A stretch of DNA of 64,000 nucleotides from Methanoregula sp. PtaU1.Bin051 (GCA_002067895.1 MVRE01000003.1:62001-126000), one strand, 5' to 3'; shown: positions 24,765 through 35,050, counted from the first letter of the stretch. Made by a program: numbers and translations. The notes: generated by a model not told the origin, from the letters alone.

Positions 24765-25193
24765 TCACCTGCGCGGTTTCTCCTTCCTGCCGATGACCAT
24801 CTCGTGGAGGCTGACGTTGTTCACCTTTGTGACGACGTACCGTACGCCGGGAATGTCGCCCATCGAACGGCCGAGCCGGCCGCCGATACCTTCGATCTCG
24901 ACTTCATCATGCTCATCGATGAAATTGATCGCGCCGTCTCCGACCGCGAACGCAGTAACCTGCCTTCCGTTCTTAATCAGCTGCACGCGAACACATTTCC
25001 GGATCGCGGAATTCGGCTGTTTTGCCTCGACACCAATCTTCTCCAGTACAATCCCGCGCGCCTGAGGAGCCCCTTCTAGGGGATCCGATTTCACATCGAG
25101 ATTGAGTTCCCTGCGGGCATAGTTCTTGTCGGCCCACCGGAACTTATGAGAGTCCCGAACCAGTTTTCTGGCTGCAAATTTACCCTGTCCCAT
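24765..25193 (-). CDS. rps12: 30S ribosomal protein S12
   Basis: A 142-aa S12 (S23e type). Signature [20 protein letters not shown] carries the decoding-centre loop, with [18 protein letters not shown] after it. GAGG lies 7 bases before the ATG. A TATA box AGTATATATCT near 25246-25257 on the minus strand is well placed to drive the rps12-rps7-fusA transcript. Confidence 0.97.
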   Translation of the reverse strand: MGQGKFAARKLVRDSHKFRWADKNYARRELNLDVKSDPLEGAPQARGIVLEKIGVEAKQPNSAIRKCVRVQLIKNGRQVTAFAVGDGAINFIDEHDEVEIEGIGGRLGRSMGDIPGVRYVVTKVNNVSLHEMVIGRKEKPRR

Positions 25194-25245
25194 TCAATGT
25201 CCTCATATTATTGTTTAGTATCGTGATCAATACGCCACGCTTTGA

Positions 25246-25340
25246 GATATATACTAGCGCGATGAACCGATTTATAAATTGTGGCAACCCTTCTGCCAGC
25301 CGGTAACTATTGGCGCGCACTCATAATAATATTATATCAT
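25246..25340. promoter_or_regulatory. Divergent promoters: rps12 operon (minus) and queD operon (plus)
   Basis: Minus strand: AGTATATATCT at about 25246-25257, 55 to 60 bases from the rps12 start. Plus strand: AATATTATATCAT at 25328-25340, centred about 27 bases before the queD ATG (25361), which fits a leaderless queD mRNA; a second box TTTATAAATT lies near 25270-25280. Assignments rest on spacing. Confidence 0.55.
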
Positions 25341-25360
25341 GCAACGGCAGAGTACTACCG

Positions 25361-25792
25361 ATGATTACCGGGCTTTACAAGGAAGTGCAGTTCGACGCAA
25401 GCCACCGTCTCCTCCACTATAAGGGAAAGTGTGCGAACCTACACGGCCACCGCTGGAAGGCCGAAGTCTGGATGGAAGGGGAGCCTGACGAAAAAACCGG
25501 CATCCTTATCGACTACAATACGATCAAGGAAATTGTCTGCCGGTTCGATCACCAGATTATCCTCAACGAGGCCGATCCGATGATCGCGTGCATCAACAAG
25601 TACCAGCAGGTGATCGTAACGCCCGGCGAGCCCACGAGCGAGCTGCTCGCAGTCCTGATAAAAAACGACCTACAGGAATACTGCCGCGCGCAGAACCTCT
25701 CCGCAAAGGTTGTGAAGGTCCGGATCTGGGAGTCGCCGAACTGTTACGCCGAGGTCGCCGGCAGTACATTACCGTCACGGGCGTGCGGATGA
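25361..25792 (+). CDS. queD: 6-carboxytetrahydropterin synthase (QueD), archaeosine/preQ0 pathway
   Basis: A 143-aa PTPS/QueD-family protein. Zinc-binding histidines appear in FDASHRLLHY and NLHGHRWKAEV; CRFDHQIILNE supplies the catalytic His/Asp region; and RIWESPNCYAEV the substrate-binding Glu. In archaea it makes 6-carboxytetrahydropterin on the way to preQ0, which is inserted as archaeosine at position 15 of tRNA. Start ATG 25361; queE overlaps its stop by ATGA. Confidence 0.92.
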   Translation: MITGLYKEVQFDASHRLLHYKGKCANLHGHRWKAEVWMEGEPDEKTGILIDYNTIKEIVCRFDHQIILNEADPMIACINKYQQVIVTPGEPTSELLAVLIKNDLQEYCRAQNLSAKVVKVRIWESPNCYAEVAGSTLPSRACG

Positions 25793-26397
25793 GAATCAGC
25801 GAGATCTTTTATAGCATCCAGGGCGAGGGGAGGAACCAGGGGGCGCCGGCGCTCTTCATCCGTCTCGCCGGTTGCAACCTGCACTGCCGCTGGTGCGACA
25901 CGGAGTACGCTCTTACGGGCGGCGAGGAGATGAGCGCAGATGGTATCCTTGCCGAGGTTTCGCGTGCAAACCCCCGGCTGGTCTGTATCACGGGCGGCGA
26001 GCCGCTCCTGCAGACGGATGCACTCATCCCGGTCCTCAAAGAACTCCATAAAAGGGGGATTGCCATCGAGATCGAGACCAACGGTACGCTTGACTTCGCA
26101 AGCCTCCAGCCATACGCCACGATCTGCATGGACGTGAAGTGCCCGTCATCGGGGGAGGAAAGCGACCTGTCCCTTCTGTCCAAGATCCGGAAGGAGGACT
26201 CAGTGAAGTTCGTTGTCAGTGGTGAGGACGACTGCCGGTACGCACGGGAGGTCGTGAGTGTGCACCCGGTCAAAGGACAGGTCTTCTTCTCGCCGGTCTG
26301 GGGTGCGGATACCGCACCGATTGTCCGGTACATTATCAGGAACGATTTGCCGGTCCGGTTCCAGCTCCAGCTCCACAAAATTGTCGGTGTGAAATGA
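25789..26397 (+). CDS. queE: 7-carboxy-7-deazaguanine synthase (QueE)
   Basis: A 202-aa radical SAM enzyme making the 7-deazapurine ring from carboxytetrahydropterin. The cluster motif is [12 protein letters not shown] (C-x3-C-x2-C), preceded by [19 protein letters not shown]; the SAM-binding ITGGEPLLQ follows. Start at ATG 25789 inside the end of queD. Overlap with both neighbours (ATGA at each side) implies one tightly coupled queDEC transcript. Confidence 0.94.
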   Translation: MRISEIFYSIQGEGRNQGAPALFIRLAGCNLHCRWCDTEYALTGGEEMSADGILAEVSRANPRLVCITGGEPLLQTDALIPVLKELHKRGIAIEIETNGTLDFASLQPYATICMDVKCPSSGEESDLSLLSKIRKEDSVKFVVSGEDDCRYAREVVSVHPVKGQVFFSPVWGADTAPIVRYIIRNDLPVRFQLQLHKIVGVK

Positions 26398-27062
26398 TGA
26401 AGGCGGTCTGCTTAATCTCGGGCGGGATGGACTCGGCAACACTGGCGTACCTTGCAAAGAGCGAGGGGTACGACATCCTCGCCCTCCACCTGAATTACGG
26501 GCAGAGGACGGAAAAAAAAGAGCGGAGCTGCGCACAGAAGATTGCACAGGATCTCAGCGCAAAGGAGTTTGTCGAGGTTGGCATCAGGTACCTCGCGCAG
26601 TTCGGCGCAAGCAGCCTTACGGACAGGATGATCCCGGTCGAGGACTTCGACCCGGCCCGGGCACACCTGCCCAACACGTACGTGCCGTTCCGGAACGCGA
26701 ACCTGCTCTCAATCGCAACGAGTTACGCTGAGTCTCGGGATGCGGACGCGATCTTCATTGGTGTCCAGTCACTCGATTACTCCGGTTACCCGGACTGCCG
26801 CCCTCAGTTCATCGAGGCGTTCCAGCGGGTGATCGAGCTTGGGACAAAGGATGCCACAATAATCGCCCTTAAAACCCCCTTCATCCGCATGAACAAGACG
26901 GATATCCTGAAACTGGGGATTAAACTCGGTGTCCCGTACGAGCATACGTGGTCCTGCTACCGGAATGAGGATACCGCCTGTGGCACCTGCGGGTCGTGCC
27001 ATTTCCGGCGAGAGGCCTTCGAGGCTCTCGGGATGAGGGACCCCATCCCGTACGAGGTGTGA
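26394..27062 (+). CDS. queC: 7-cyano-7-deazaguanine (preQ0) synthase
   Basis: A 222-aa ATP-dependent PP-loop enzyme converting carboxydeazaguanine to preQ0. The PP-loop is [12 protein letters not shown] near residue 8; C-terminal zinc ligands are in [20 protein letters not shown]. It completes the preQ0 branch with queD and queE. A second ATG three bases after the first could also be used. Confidence 0.95.
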   Translation: MMKAVCLISGGMDSATLAYLAKSEGYDILALHLNYGQRTEKKERSCAQKIAQDLSAKEFVEVGIRYLAQFGASSLTDRMIPVEDFDPARAHLPNTYVPFRNANLLSIATSYAESRDADAIFIGVQSLDYSGYPDCRPQFIEAFQRVIELGTKDATIIALKTPFIRMNKTDILKLGIKLGVPYEHTWSCYRNEDTACGTCGSCHFRREAFEALGMRDPIPYEV

Positions 27063-27557
27063 ATGGAGCTCTTCCGCGGAAGGCGTCTCTGGGCCGAGAA
27101 AAAGACGATCCGGTTACCAACGGGCACAGAGCGGGAGAAGATCATCATCCATCCCGGCCATGCGGTCGCGGTCCTGCCTGTTGAGAACTCAATTGTCAAG
27201 CTCCTCCGCCAGTACCGGTACGCGGTGGAGCAGTACATTATCGAGGCGCCGGCAGGGACGCTTGAGCCCGGCGAGGAGCCGGATGCCTGCGCCCGCCGCG
27301 AGCTGATCGAGGAGACGGGGTATGCAGCGGAAACAATCGTGCCGCGCGGGTTCATCTGGACAACGCCGGGGTTCACCGATGAAAAGATCTACCTCTTCGA
27401 GGCGCGGGGCCTTTCCCCCTCGTCGGAGTACGGGAAGGACGAGGACGAGATCATCGAGGTTGTAGATGTTCACGTGCTGGCTCTCGATGCAATGATCCGG
27501 GACGGCACCATCTGCGATGCGAAGACGATCGCGCTCATCCACCGTTGTTTCAGGTGA
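27063..27557 (+). CDS. Nudix hydrolase, ADP-ribose pyrophosphatase type
   Basis: A 164-aa Nudix protein. The box G-x5-E-x7-R-E-U-x-E-E-x-G is complete: GTLEPGEEPDACARRELIEE followed by TGY. It lies after APAGT, as in ADP-ribose pyrophosphatases, and YRYAVEQYIIEAPAG upstream supports that subfamily. The ATG directly abuts the queC stop, so it is translated with the preQ0 genes, though no direct pathway link is known. Confidence 0.88.
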   Translation: MELFRGRRLWAEKKTIRLPTGTEREKIIIHPGHAVAVLPVENSIVKLLRQYRYAVEQYIIEAPAGTLEPGEEPDACARRELIEETGYAAETIVPRGFIWTTPGFTDEKIYLFEARGLSPSSEYGKDEDEIIEVVDVHVLALDAMIRDGTICDAKTIALIHRCFR

Positions 27558-27564
27558 TGCCATT

Positions 27565-28476
27565 TTGCGCGTGCAACCCTCTCCGGTCCCTGCATTTTTT
27601 ATCTTACTTCTCATTGCAGGCATTTGTCTTGCAGGGTGTACCGGAAAGAGATCAGAACCGGCATACTCAGTAGACAGCTCAGGAAAGCTCTCGGTTTCCT
27701 GCCCGGTCGCGACGGTATCGGAAGACGTCCTCGTAAAGAACGAGACGTACACGAAAAGCAGGATAGTGTTCCATACGCAGGACGGCGATGTGGTTACTTA
27801 TCTATCAGCGCCGGAAAAACCGCTCGTGGCGGTTGTGTACGTCCCAGGTGCCGGGGAGACGGTCGCGGCGCACGGCGAACGGATGCTCCGGTATGCAAAG
27901 GCGGGCTATGCCTTCCTGTACGTTGACATCCGGGGCAACGGCGGCGGGACTGCAGGGCTGCCGTTCGGGCAGCAGCTGATCCAGTCAGATTATGCGAAAT
28001 TCGGGGCAGGCAGATGGCCCCAGTATTACGAGACCATCTGCGACCTGTCGGAAGCCCGCAGGTACCTCGCAGATCGATACAATGTCCCGGTCTATGCCAT
28101 GGGGTCGAGCAACGGCGGGCGGTACGCGGTGATTGCGGCTGCCACAGACCCGGCATTTGCCGGCTATATCGGGATCTCGACATCGGACTGGGGGCTTTAC
28201 GACTCGATCACCGCGCAGGACATTACGGGTGATCCTGTCCGGTTTGCCGCATCGGTCGAGCCATCCACGTACATCGCGTCCATATCGCCGCGCCCAGTAT
28301 GGATTCTCCATTCGCATTCGGACACAATCATCCCGTTCGATAGCGGAAAGGACCTCTATGAGCTGGCGGGCGAGCCGAAGGCGCTGATCGAATTTGCCGG
28401 CGCCCACGGCATCAACTCCGATGCCGATGATCGCATCCTCTCAGAATGGGCGCAAATTTATGGCACGCGCGGGTAA
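27565..28476 (+). CDS. Lipoprotein with alpha/beta-hydrolase domain
   Basis: A 303-aa exported hydrolase. The signal peptide ends in lipobox ICLAGC (Cys near residue 25), placing the enzyme on the outer face of the membrane. The nucleophile elbow is AMGSSNGGRYAV (G-x-S-x-G); VVYVPGAGETV supplies the oxyanion strand; a late Asp in ILHSHSDTIIPFDSGKDL and His in FAGAHGIN complete a catalytic triad. Start is TTG 27565, with GGTGAT 6 bases before it. Substrate unknown; peptidase S9-like or esterase activity is possible. Confidence 0.8.
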   Translation: MRVQPSPVPAFFILLLIAGICLAGCTGKRSEPAYSVDSSGKLSVSCPVATVSEDVLVKNETYTKSRIVFHTQDGDVVTYLSAPEKPLVAVVYVPGAGETVAAHGERMLRYAKAGYAFLYVDIRGNGGGTAGLPFGQQLIQSDYAKFGAGRWPQYYETICDLSEARRYLADRYNVPVYAMGSSNGGRYAVIAAATDPAFAGYIGISTSDWGLYDSITAQDITGDPVRFAASVEPSTYIASISPRPVWILHSHSDTIIPFDSGKDLYELAGEPKALIEFAGAHGINSDADDRILSEWAQIYGTRG

Positions 28477-28509
28477 ACAGATATGAGATTTCCATAACCG
28501 GGAACATTT

Positions 28510-29781
28510 ATGGCTGAAGCAGTGGAGATGGACGACGCGCGAAAGCGCTACGAGTTCAAGAAAAAACTGGAGAGCCTCGAATCGATGCAGGGGAGCGGCA
28601 CGGAGCTCATCTCGCTCTATATTCCCCCGAACAAGCAGATCCATGATGTGACTGCACAGCTGCGCGACGAGTTCGGCCAGTGCGCCAATATCAAGAGCAA
28701 GCAGACCAGAACGAACGTCCAGAGCGCGATCTCCTCCATCCTCTCGCGGCTGAAGTACTACAAGACACCGCCGCCAAACGGCATGGCGGTCTTCTGCGGG
28801 AGCCATCAGCTCGGCGGCGACAGGACGGATTTCTCGTGCACGGTTGTCGACCCGCCCGAGCCCCTGAACATCTCTATGTACCGGTGCAGCTCCAATTTCG
28901 AGCTCGAACCGTTGAAGCAGATGCTCGAGGAGAAGAGCGTTTATGGCCTTCTCGTGCTCGACCGACGCGAGGCGTACTGGGGTTTTTTACGGGGCAACCG
29001 GATCGACCCGGTCGGCGGTATAACATCGACCGTACCCGGTAAGCAGCGCAAGGGCGGTCAGTCGAGCGTCCGGTTCCAGCGGTTGCGCGAGATCGCGATC
29101 AACGATTTCTACACCAAGATCGGCGAGCGGGCGAGCGCCATCTTCATGGCGGAGAAGGACTTCTTCAACCGGTTCAAGGGCGTGCTGATCGGGGGCCCGA
29201 GCCCGACCAAGGAAGAATTCGAGGCCGGCAACTACCTCCACCACGAGCTCCAGAAGCGGATCATCGGGCTATTCGACGTCGCGTACACCAACGAGAGCGG
29301 CCTCCCCGAGCTCGTGGACGCGGCAAAGGATGCGTTAAAAGGCATGGAGGTCGTGAAAGAGAAGGCATTCATGGACAAATTTTTAAAGGAACTCGTAAAA
29401 GACGGGGGGCTTGCCGCATACGGTGAGGAGAGTATCCGCAAAAACCTCGAGATCGGGGCTGTCGACACCCTGCTCCTCTCGGGCAGCCTGCGCAAGTCGC
29501 GCCTGAAGATCAAGTGCCAGAGCTGTGATTATTCTGAGGAGAGAACTGTCAGCGTGGAGCCGGGAAAAGATACCAGGGATATCCCCCTCGGATCCTGCCC
29601 GAAGTGCACGGCCCCGCTCGTCCTTGAAGAGGAGAATGATATCATCGACGAACTTACAAAACTTGCCGATGCGTCCAGTGCAAAGATCGAGATCATCTCG
29701 GATGACTTCGAGGAGGGGTCGATCCTCTTTTCGGCATTCGGCGGGATCGCGGCCATCCTCCGCTACAGGACGGGGTTCTGA
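28510..29781 (+). CDS. prf1: Archaeal peptide chain release factor aRF1
   Basis: A 423-aa class I release factor of the eRF1 family. ANIKSKQTR holds the NIKS stop-codon-reading motif and RKGGQSSVRFQR the GGQ motif that triggers peptidyl-tRNA hydrolysis. The C-terminal domain has a zinc-ribbon-like pair (IKCQSCDYS ... SCPKCTAP). The stop codon overlaps the argS start (TGATG). Confidence 0.96.
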   Translation: MAEAVEMDDARKRYEFKKKLESLESMQGSGTELISLYIPPNKQIHDVTAQLRDEFGQCANIKSKQTRTNVQSAISSILSRLKYYKTPPPNGMAVFCGSHQLGGDRTDFSCTVVDPPEPLNISMYRCSSNFELEPLKQMLEEKSVYGLLVLDRREAYWGFLRGNRIDPVGGITSTVPGKQRKGGQSSVRFQRLREIAINDFYTKIGERASAIFMAEKDFFNRFKGVLIGGPSPTKEEFEAGNYLHHELQKRIIGLFDVAYTNESGLPELVDAAKDALKGMEVVKEKAFMDKFLKELVKDGGLAAYGEESIRKNLEIGAVDTLLLSGSLRKSRLKIKCQSCDYSEERTVSVEPGKDTRDIPLGSCPKCTAPLVLEEENDIIDELTKLADASSAKIEIISDDFEEGSILFSAFGGIAAILRYRTGF

Positions 29782-31451
29782 TGCTGCGTGAGGCAAGAGA
29801 GGTCGTGGAACGGGCTCTTAAGGAAAAGACCGGGCTTTCCGACGTTGCGCTCGCGGACGGCGGGGAGCACGCCGACCTCGCGACAACTGTTGCGTTCGCG
29901 CTCGCAATAATCCGAAAGCAGCCGCCGGTGAAGATTGCAGCGGAGATCACACAGGCGCTGGCTGCCGACCCTGCATTAAAAGCCCTTGATATCGCGGTCG
30001 AGACGAAAGGGCCGTACATCAACTTCCGTTTCGGCAGCGCGTATGTCAGGGGATCTTTAAAAGCCGCAGTGCAGCCCGGCTATGGATCGCTCCCGAAGAG
30101 ACAGGAGAGGGTCGTGCTCGAACACACGAGCGCCAACCCCAACGGCCCCCTCCACGTCGGTCACATCCGGAACTCCATCATCGGCGACACGCTTGCCCGC
30201 GCCTTCCGGAAAGCCGGTTACCGGCTCGAGGTCCAGTACTATGTCAACGACATGGGCCGGCAGATCGCGATCGTTGTCTGGGGATTTACTAACCTTGACT
30301 CCGGGCAGCAGCCGGGCGAGAAGGAAGATGCCCATATCGCCCGGGTCTACATCGCGGCGAACCGGGAGATCGAAAAGGATGAAGGAATCACGCAGCAGGT
30401 CGACAAACTGATGCAGCTCGTGGAAGGCGGCGATGCGGCAACCGTGAAGAAGTTCCGGAAAGAGGTGGCCCGCTGCCTCGACGGGTTTGCCGTTACCTTA
30501 AAAGACCTCAATGTCGCCCACGACCGGTTCGTCTGGGAGAGCGACTTTGTCCGGAACGGGGACACGGCGCGGATCATCGGGCTTGTGAAAAAACTCCCGC
30601 AGGCCCGCGAGGAGGAGACGCTTGCCCTCGACCTCTCGGAGTTCGGCTTTACTAACAAGTACGTGATCCGCAGGAGTGACGGCACCTCGGTCTACGCTGC
30701 CCGCGACCTCGCCTACCATGCCTGGAAGTCCCGGAACTTCGACCGTGCGATCGACGTGCTCGGCGCCGACCACAAGCTGATCGGCGCCCAGCTCATCTGC
30801 ACTTTAAAACTTCTCGGCGAGAAGCCGCCCGAGATCGTCCACTTCGAGTTCGTCTCGCTCCCCGAGGGCTCGATGTCCACTCGGGCCGGTAAGTTCGTCT
30901 CGGCCGATGACCTGATCGCCGAAGTGACGAAGCAGGCGTTTGACGAGGTTACCGTGCGGAGGCCGGAACTTCCCGAGGATCAGCGTCGCACGATCGCAAA
31001 GTCCGTCGCCCTTGCCGCAATCCGCTACGATATTGTGAAGGTCTCGCCCGAGAAGAGCACGGTCTTTGACTGGAAGGAGGCGCTCGACTTCGAGCGGCAG
31101 AGCGGCCCGTACATCCAGTACGCCCATGCACGGGCCTGCAGCATTCTCGAAAAAGCCGGAGAGTTTCCGGAATGCTACGATCTTGCTGACGAGTCCGAGA
31201 TCACGCTCGCAAAGCAGCTCGCACGGTTCCCTGCCGTGATTCAAAACGTCGTTTCAGACCTCCGCCCGCACCTGCTCGCGATCTACGCCCGCGAGGTTGC
31301 CGACACCTTCAACTCGTTCTACCACTTCGAGCCGGTCTTAAAGAGCGAAGGGAAGGTCAGGGACCGCCGGCTGACTCTTGTGAAAGCGGTGCAGAACACG
31401 CTTAAGGAAGCGCTTGAGACGCTCGGGATCGATGCCGTCCGGACCATGTGA
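29781..31451 (+). CDS. argS: Arginyl-tRNA synthetase
   Basis: A 556-aa class I synthetase. The HIGH-like motif is NPNGPLHVGHIRNS; SMSTRAGKFVSADDL occupies the KMSKS position in the form usual for ArgRS lacking a canonical KMSKS. The N-terminal additional domain (residues 1-85) and C-terminal DALR anticodon domain are both present. Translationally linked to prf1 upstream and overlapped by taw1 at the 3' end. Confidence 0.96.
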   Translation: MLREAREVVERALKEKTGLSDVALADGGEHADLATTVAFALAIIRKQPPVKIAAEITQALAADPALKALDIAVETKGPYINFRFGSAYVRGSLKAAVQPGYGSLPKRQERVVLEHTSANPNGPLHVGHIRNSIIGDTLARAFRKAGYRLEVQYYVNDMGRQIAIVVWGFTNLDSGQQPGEKEDAHIARVYIAANREIEKDEGITQQVDKLMQLVEGGDAATVKKFRKEVARCLDGFAVTLKDLNVAHDRFVWESDFVRNGDTARIIGLVKKLPQAREEETLALDLSEFGFTNKYVIRRSDGTSVYAARDLAYHAWKSRNFDRAIDVLGADHKLIGAQLICTLKLLGEKPPEIVHFEFVSLPEGSMSTRAGKFVSADDLIAEVTKQAFDEVTVRRPELPEDQRRTIAKSVALAAIRYDIVKVSPEKSTVFDWKEALDFERQSGPYIQYAHARACSILEKAGEFPECYDLADESEITLAKQLARFPAVIQNVVSDLRPHLLAIYAREVADTFNSFYHFEPVLKSEGKVRDRRLTLVKAVQNTLKEALETLGIDAVRTM

Positions 31452-32331
31452 TGCCCTGAGAAGGCAGGGCTACCAGTTCTTTTCTTCGCAATCGTCGGCG
31501 GCGCTCAAGCCCTGCATGTGGTGCAAGCGGGCGCTTGCCGGCGGCGACATGTGCTACAAGCACCAGTTCTACGGGATTGCCAGCCACCGCTGCGTCCAGA
31601 TGACCCCGACGCTCCGCTGCAACCAGCGCTGCCTCTTCTGCTGGCGGTCGTTCGAGCACGAGGTGACCGCAGAGGAGGAGTGCCCGCCGGACGTGATCCT
31701 TACCGGCATCCGCCGGCTCCAGAAGAAGGCGCTCGCCGGCTACAACGCAGTCCTCGACAACACAGTAACGGACGAGAAGTGGCAGGAGGCGCTCGACCCG
31801 AAGCACGTTGCAATCTCCCTCTCGGGCGAACCCACGCTCTACTCCAGGCTCCCGGAGCTGATCGATCTCTTCAACGCGAACGGTTACACGACGTTCCTCG
31901 TCAGCAACGGGACGAACCCGGATGTTCTTGAACGGTGCAGGGCATACCAGACGTACGTCTCGCTGGACGCACCGGACGAAGAGACGTACCGTAAAGTCTG
32001 CCGCCCGCTCGCCGACACGTGGGAGCTGGTGAACGAGAGCCTGCGCCTGCTGGGGAAATGCCGCTCCGCAGTGCGGATCACGCTTGTTGCCGGCCTCAAC
32101 GATGTCACGCCGGCGAAGTACGCGGCGATCCTGCAGGAATCGGGGGCCCGGTTTGTTGAAGTGAAAGGATATATGTATCTGGGATACAGTAGAAACCGGT
32201 TACAGCGGAAGAACATGCCGGAGCACGACGCCGTCCGTGCGTTTGCGGAAAAGATTGCCGCGGCGTGCGATTATAGAGTCCGCGACGAGAACCGGCTGAG
32301 CAGGGTTGTCTGTCTGGAGCGTGAGGGATGA
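31432..32331 (+). CDS. taw1: tRNA 4-demethylwyosine synthase (Taw1/TYW1)
   Basis: A radical SAM enzyme that forms the tricyclic base on m1G37 of tRNA-Phe from pyruvate. Motifs: [20 protein letters not shown] at the N-terminus (second Fe-S site), then [19 protein letters not shown] with C-x3-C-x2-C, and [13 protein letters not shown] 31432 lies inside argS and gives 299 aa; the family N-terminus (RRQGYQFF) begins later, at in-frame CTG 31456, and there is no ATG at that point. No strong ribosome-binding site favours either. It overlaps sepS by ATGA. Confidence 0.93.
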   Translation: MPSGPCDALRRQGYQFFSSQSSAALKPCMWCKRALAGGDMCYKHQFYGIASHRCVQMTPTLRCNQRCLFCWRSFEHEVTAEEECPPDVILTGIRRLQKKALAGYNAVLDNTVTDEKWQEALDPKHVAISLSGEPTLYSRLPELIDLFNANGYTTFLVSNGTNPDVLERCRAYQTYVSLDAPDEETYRKVCRPLADTWELVNESLRLLGKCRSAVRITLVAGLNDVTPAKYAAILQESGARFVEVKGYMYLGYSRNRLQRKNMPEHDAVRAFAEKIAAACDYRVRDENRLSRVVCLEREG

Positions 32332-33977
32332 GGTTTGACCCGGAGGAATGGAAGAAGCGATCGCATGAGAACTTCGAGAAGGCGTGGCACGACGGACTGT
32401 CCGTGCTGACCCCGCCGGGGCAGGCCGGGAAGTACCCCCGGCACACATACCCGCGGGCGCAGGCCCACCCGGTCTTTGCGACCATCCAGCGGCTGCGCGA
32501 GACCTACCTTTCGCTCGGGTTCTCCGAGGTTGAGAACCCGGTGATTGTCGAGGAGCAGGACATCTACCGGCAGTTCGGCCCGGAGGCGATGGCGGTGCTG
32601 GACCGGGTCTTCTACCTCGGCGGCCTGCCGCGGCCGAACGTCGGGATCTCGCGGCGGCAGCTGGACGAGATCAACGACCTGTTGAAAAGCCACCGGAGCC
32701 CTCTTGCCCACAGCGACACGGACCCGGCAAAAGCCCACCCGGCAGGACATTACAAGCCCATGGCCCCGGAGACCGAGGAGAAACTCCGGGAGACTCTCCA
32801 CGCGTACAAGAAGTCCGAGATCGATGGCGATGAACTCACGATCGAGCTTGCAAAGGTGCTGGGTGTTGACGACGGACTCGTCGTACACATCCTCGACTCC
32901 GTCTTCCCGGAGTTCCGCAATCTTGCCCCTGAGTCCTCGCGCTCGACCCTGCGAAGCCACATGACGAGCGGGTGGTTCTTAACGCTGGGCGCGATCTGGG
33001 AGAAGTCCCCGCTGCCCCTCCGGCTATTCTCGGTCGACCGCTGCTTCCGGCGCGAGCAGGCGGAAGGCCCCACCCGGCTCATGACCTACCATTCGGCCTC
33101 GTGCGTTGTCGCCGGCGAGGACATAACCAACGAGGACGGCAAGGCGGTTAGCGAAGCCCTCCTCTCCGCGTTCGGGTACACGGACTTCCGTTTCCAGCCG
33201 GACGAGAAGCGCTCCAAGTACTACATGCCCGGCTCCCAGACCGAGGTGTACGCCCGGCACCCGGTCCACGACTGGGTCGAGGTGGCGACCTTCGGCATGT
33301 ACTCGCCGTCCGCGCTCGCGGAGTACGGCATCGGGATCCCGGTCATGAACCTCGGGCTCGGCGTTGAGCGGCTCGCCATGATCGCGTACGGCGGGTCCGA
33401 CATCCGGCAGGTCTGCTACCCCCAGTTCTTCCCCCACCCGCTTTCCGACCGCGAACTCGCCAGTGCTATCCATCTCCGCGAGGAGCCGTCAACACCGGAA
33501 GGAAAGATGCTCGCTGAGGCCATCGTGCGGGTCGCCGCAGCGAACGCAAACGCACAGGGCCCCTGCTCCTTCGATGCCTGGGAGGGCTCCCTGTACGGCA
33601 CGCCAATCAAGGTCACGGTCGAGGAGCAGGAATCGACCGCGAAACTCTGCGGGCCGGCGTGCGGAAACGAGATCTTCGTGCACGCAGGATCCATCCTCGG
33701 CGTGCCCGATGTGGAGAAGTGGATGCAGGTCCGCACGGAAGGCGTGAATGTCGGGATCACCTACCTCGACGCTGTCGCCGCATACGCCGCGGCCCGGATC
33801 GAAGGGGCGGCCCGGTGCGGGAAACCGGCCGTCGTGCAGGTCAAGATGGCGAAGCTTCCCAGCGACATCAACGTCCGGATCGAGGACTACGCGATGCGCT
33901 TCATCACGGACAACAAGAAGAAGGTCGACCTGCGGGGGCCGGTGTTCTTGGCGGTCAGGTCGGTTGTCAAAGAATAA
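32328..33977 (+). CDS. sepS: O-phosphoserine-tRNA(Cys) ligase (SepRS)
   Basis: A 549-aa class II synthetase that charges tRNA-Cys with O-phosphoserine in methanogens; SepCysS, not in this window, then converts it to Cys-tRNA. Recognised by the N-terminus [20 protein letters not shown], motif 2-like [18 protein letters not shown], and motif 3 [16 protein letters not shown]. It ends a four-gene overlapping set, prf1-argS-taw1-sepS, all concerned with decoding. A T-run (TGTTTTTTT) follows the stop. Confidence 0.95.
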   Translation: MRFDPEEWKKRSHENFEKAWHDGLSVLTPPGQAGKYPRHTYPRAQAHPVFATIQRLRETYLSLGFSEVENPVIVEEQDIYRQFGPEAMAVLDRVFYLGGLPRPNVGISRRQLDEINDLLKSHRSPLAHSDTDPAKAHPAGHYKPMAPETEEKLRETLHAYKKSEIDGDELTIELAKVLGVDDGLVVHILDSVFPEFRNLAPESSRSTLRSHMTSGWFLTLGAIWEKSPLPLRLFSVDRCFRREQAEGPTRLMTYHSASCVVAGEDITNEDGKAVSEALLSAFGYTDFRFQPDEKRSKYYMPGSQTEVYARHPVHDWVEVATFGMYSPSALAEYGIGIPVMNLGLGVERLAMIAYGGSDIRQVCYPQFFPHPLSDRELASAIHLREEPSTPEGKMLAEAIVRVAAANANAQGPCSFDAWEGSLYGTPIKVTVEEQESTAKLCGPACGNEIFVHAGSILGVPDVEKWMQVRTEGVNVGITYLDAVAAYAAARIEGAARCGKPAVVQVKMAKLPSDINVRIEDYAMRFITDNKKKVDLRGPVFLAVRSVVKE

Positions 33978-33986
33978 TCTGTTTTT

Positions 33987-34952
33987 TTACGCCCGGTCCT
34001 GCAAAAAGATCCGGCGGTGGATGATCCGCCACGAGAGGATCAGCTGGACGATATCGGTTGCCGTCACTTTCTTGCGATGGGCGAACATCTCGATGGGGTG
34101 GACGCCGGTCTGCCGCTCCACGGTCTTTTCGAGGGCCCGGATCGTCTCGTAATTCATCTCGCCGTCAAAGGTTAACGCCCGCATCCGCTCGCAGGCGTTC
34201 TCCTTGTTCGAGAACTCGATTAAGAAATCCCCGTTATGGAACGAGAGGAGCGAGTGGAGGTCGATGGTAAGGTCGATGTCCGCAATCGCCTTCCTCATCT
34301 GGTTCTGCAGAAGCGAGATCTGGTAGACGTTTCTTTCCGCCCCCTTCTCTTTCCCGTATTTCGAGTACCGGATCTCGATGACAGCATCGGCGCTACAGCG
34401 CTGCGGTGCGATAAACTCGTCGTAGTCCTTCTCGCGCCGTGCAATCTCCACGCCGACTTCATCGGAGGAGTACCCGCGTTTCTCCATGTCCCGGCGCCGC
34501 TTCCACTCGTACTTCACCTCCTTTTCCGGGTCGACAAAGACCGAGAAGTCCATGAGCTCGCACAGGTGCGGGGTATAGAGCGTATGCAGGCCTTCGAGAA
34601 TTAGGATCTTCTTCGCGGTAAAGGGGACTGGCAAATCAAACCGGCCGGTGCTGTGGTTGTACACCGGTTTTTCTATCGTCCTTCCCTCTTTGAGTGCGGC
34701 AATATCCGATTCCAGCTGTGCGATATTGTTGGCATCGGGATGCAGGGGGGTGATGTCGCGGCGCCTGCGTTCCTCACGGTCGTACCTATGGTAATCGTCG
34801 AGCGTTATCGTCGCAACGAGATCGGGGCCGAAGATCTGGCGGATGGCGTTCGTAAAAGTCGTCTTGCCTGACCCGGAATCGCCGGCAACGCCGATGGTGA
34901 AGACAATCGGGGACTTGGCGATGATCTCCTTGAAATTCGGGTGGGCGCTCAT
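33987..34952 (-). CDS. prk: Archaeal phosphoribulokinase / uridine kinase-like
   Basis: A 321-aa P-loop kinase with GVAGDSGSGKTTFTN near residue 22, ITLDDYHRYDREERRRRDIT (catalytic Asp and ribulose-phosphate contacts), HPDANNI, EKPVYNHSTGRFD and ILILEGLHTLY. This pattern and length match the Methanospirillum-type enzyme shown to make ribulose-1,5-bisphosphate in the reductive hexulose-phosphate pathway. A uridine kinase would be shorter. No RuBisCO gene lies in this window. Its 3' end converges on sepS with a 9-base gap. Confidence 0.85.
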   Translation of the reverse strand: MSAHPNFKEIIAKSPIVFTIGVAGDSGSGKTTFTNAIRQIFGPDLVATITLDDYHRYDREERRRRDITPLHPDANNIAQLESDIAALKEGRTIEKPVYNHSTGRFDLPVPFTAKKILILEGLHTLYTPHLCELMDFSVFVDPEKEVKYEWKRRRDMEKRGYSSDEVGVEIARREKDYDEFIAPQRCSADAVIEIRYSKYGKEKGAERNVYQISLLQNQMRKAIADIDLTIDLHSLLSFHNGDFLIEFSNKENACERMRALTFDGEMNYETIRALEKTVERQTGVHPIEMFAHRKKVTATDIVQLILSWRIIHRRIFLQDRA

Positions 34953-35050
34953 GTCAGCTGTACCAGCGTGAGACGTCCGGCTATTAAGGTTCTGTCAAGG
35001 TGGCTTTCCCTGCTCCGGCTCTTTTCAGGAATATGGTTCCGGTCGGTTTT

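Noticed and set aside
33987-34952. Simple uridine kinase
   Set aside because: Length of 321 aa and the motif set fit archaeal phosphoribulokinase better; kept as the less likely alternative.
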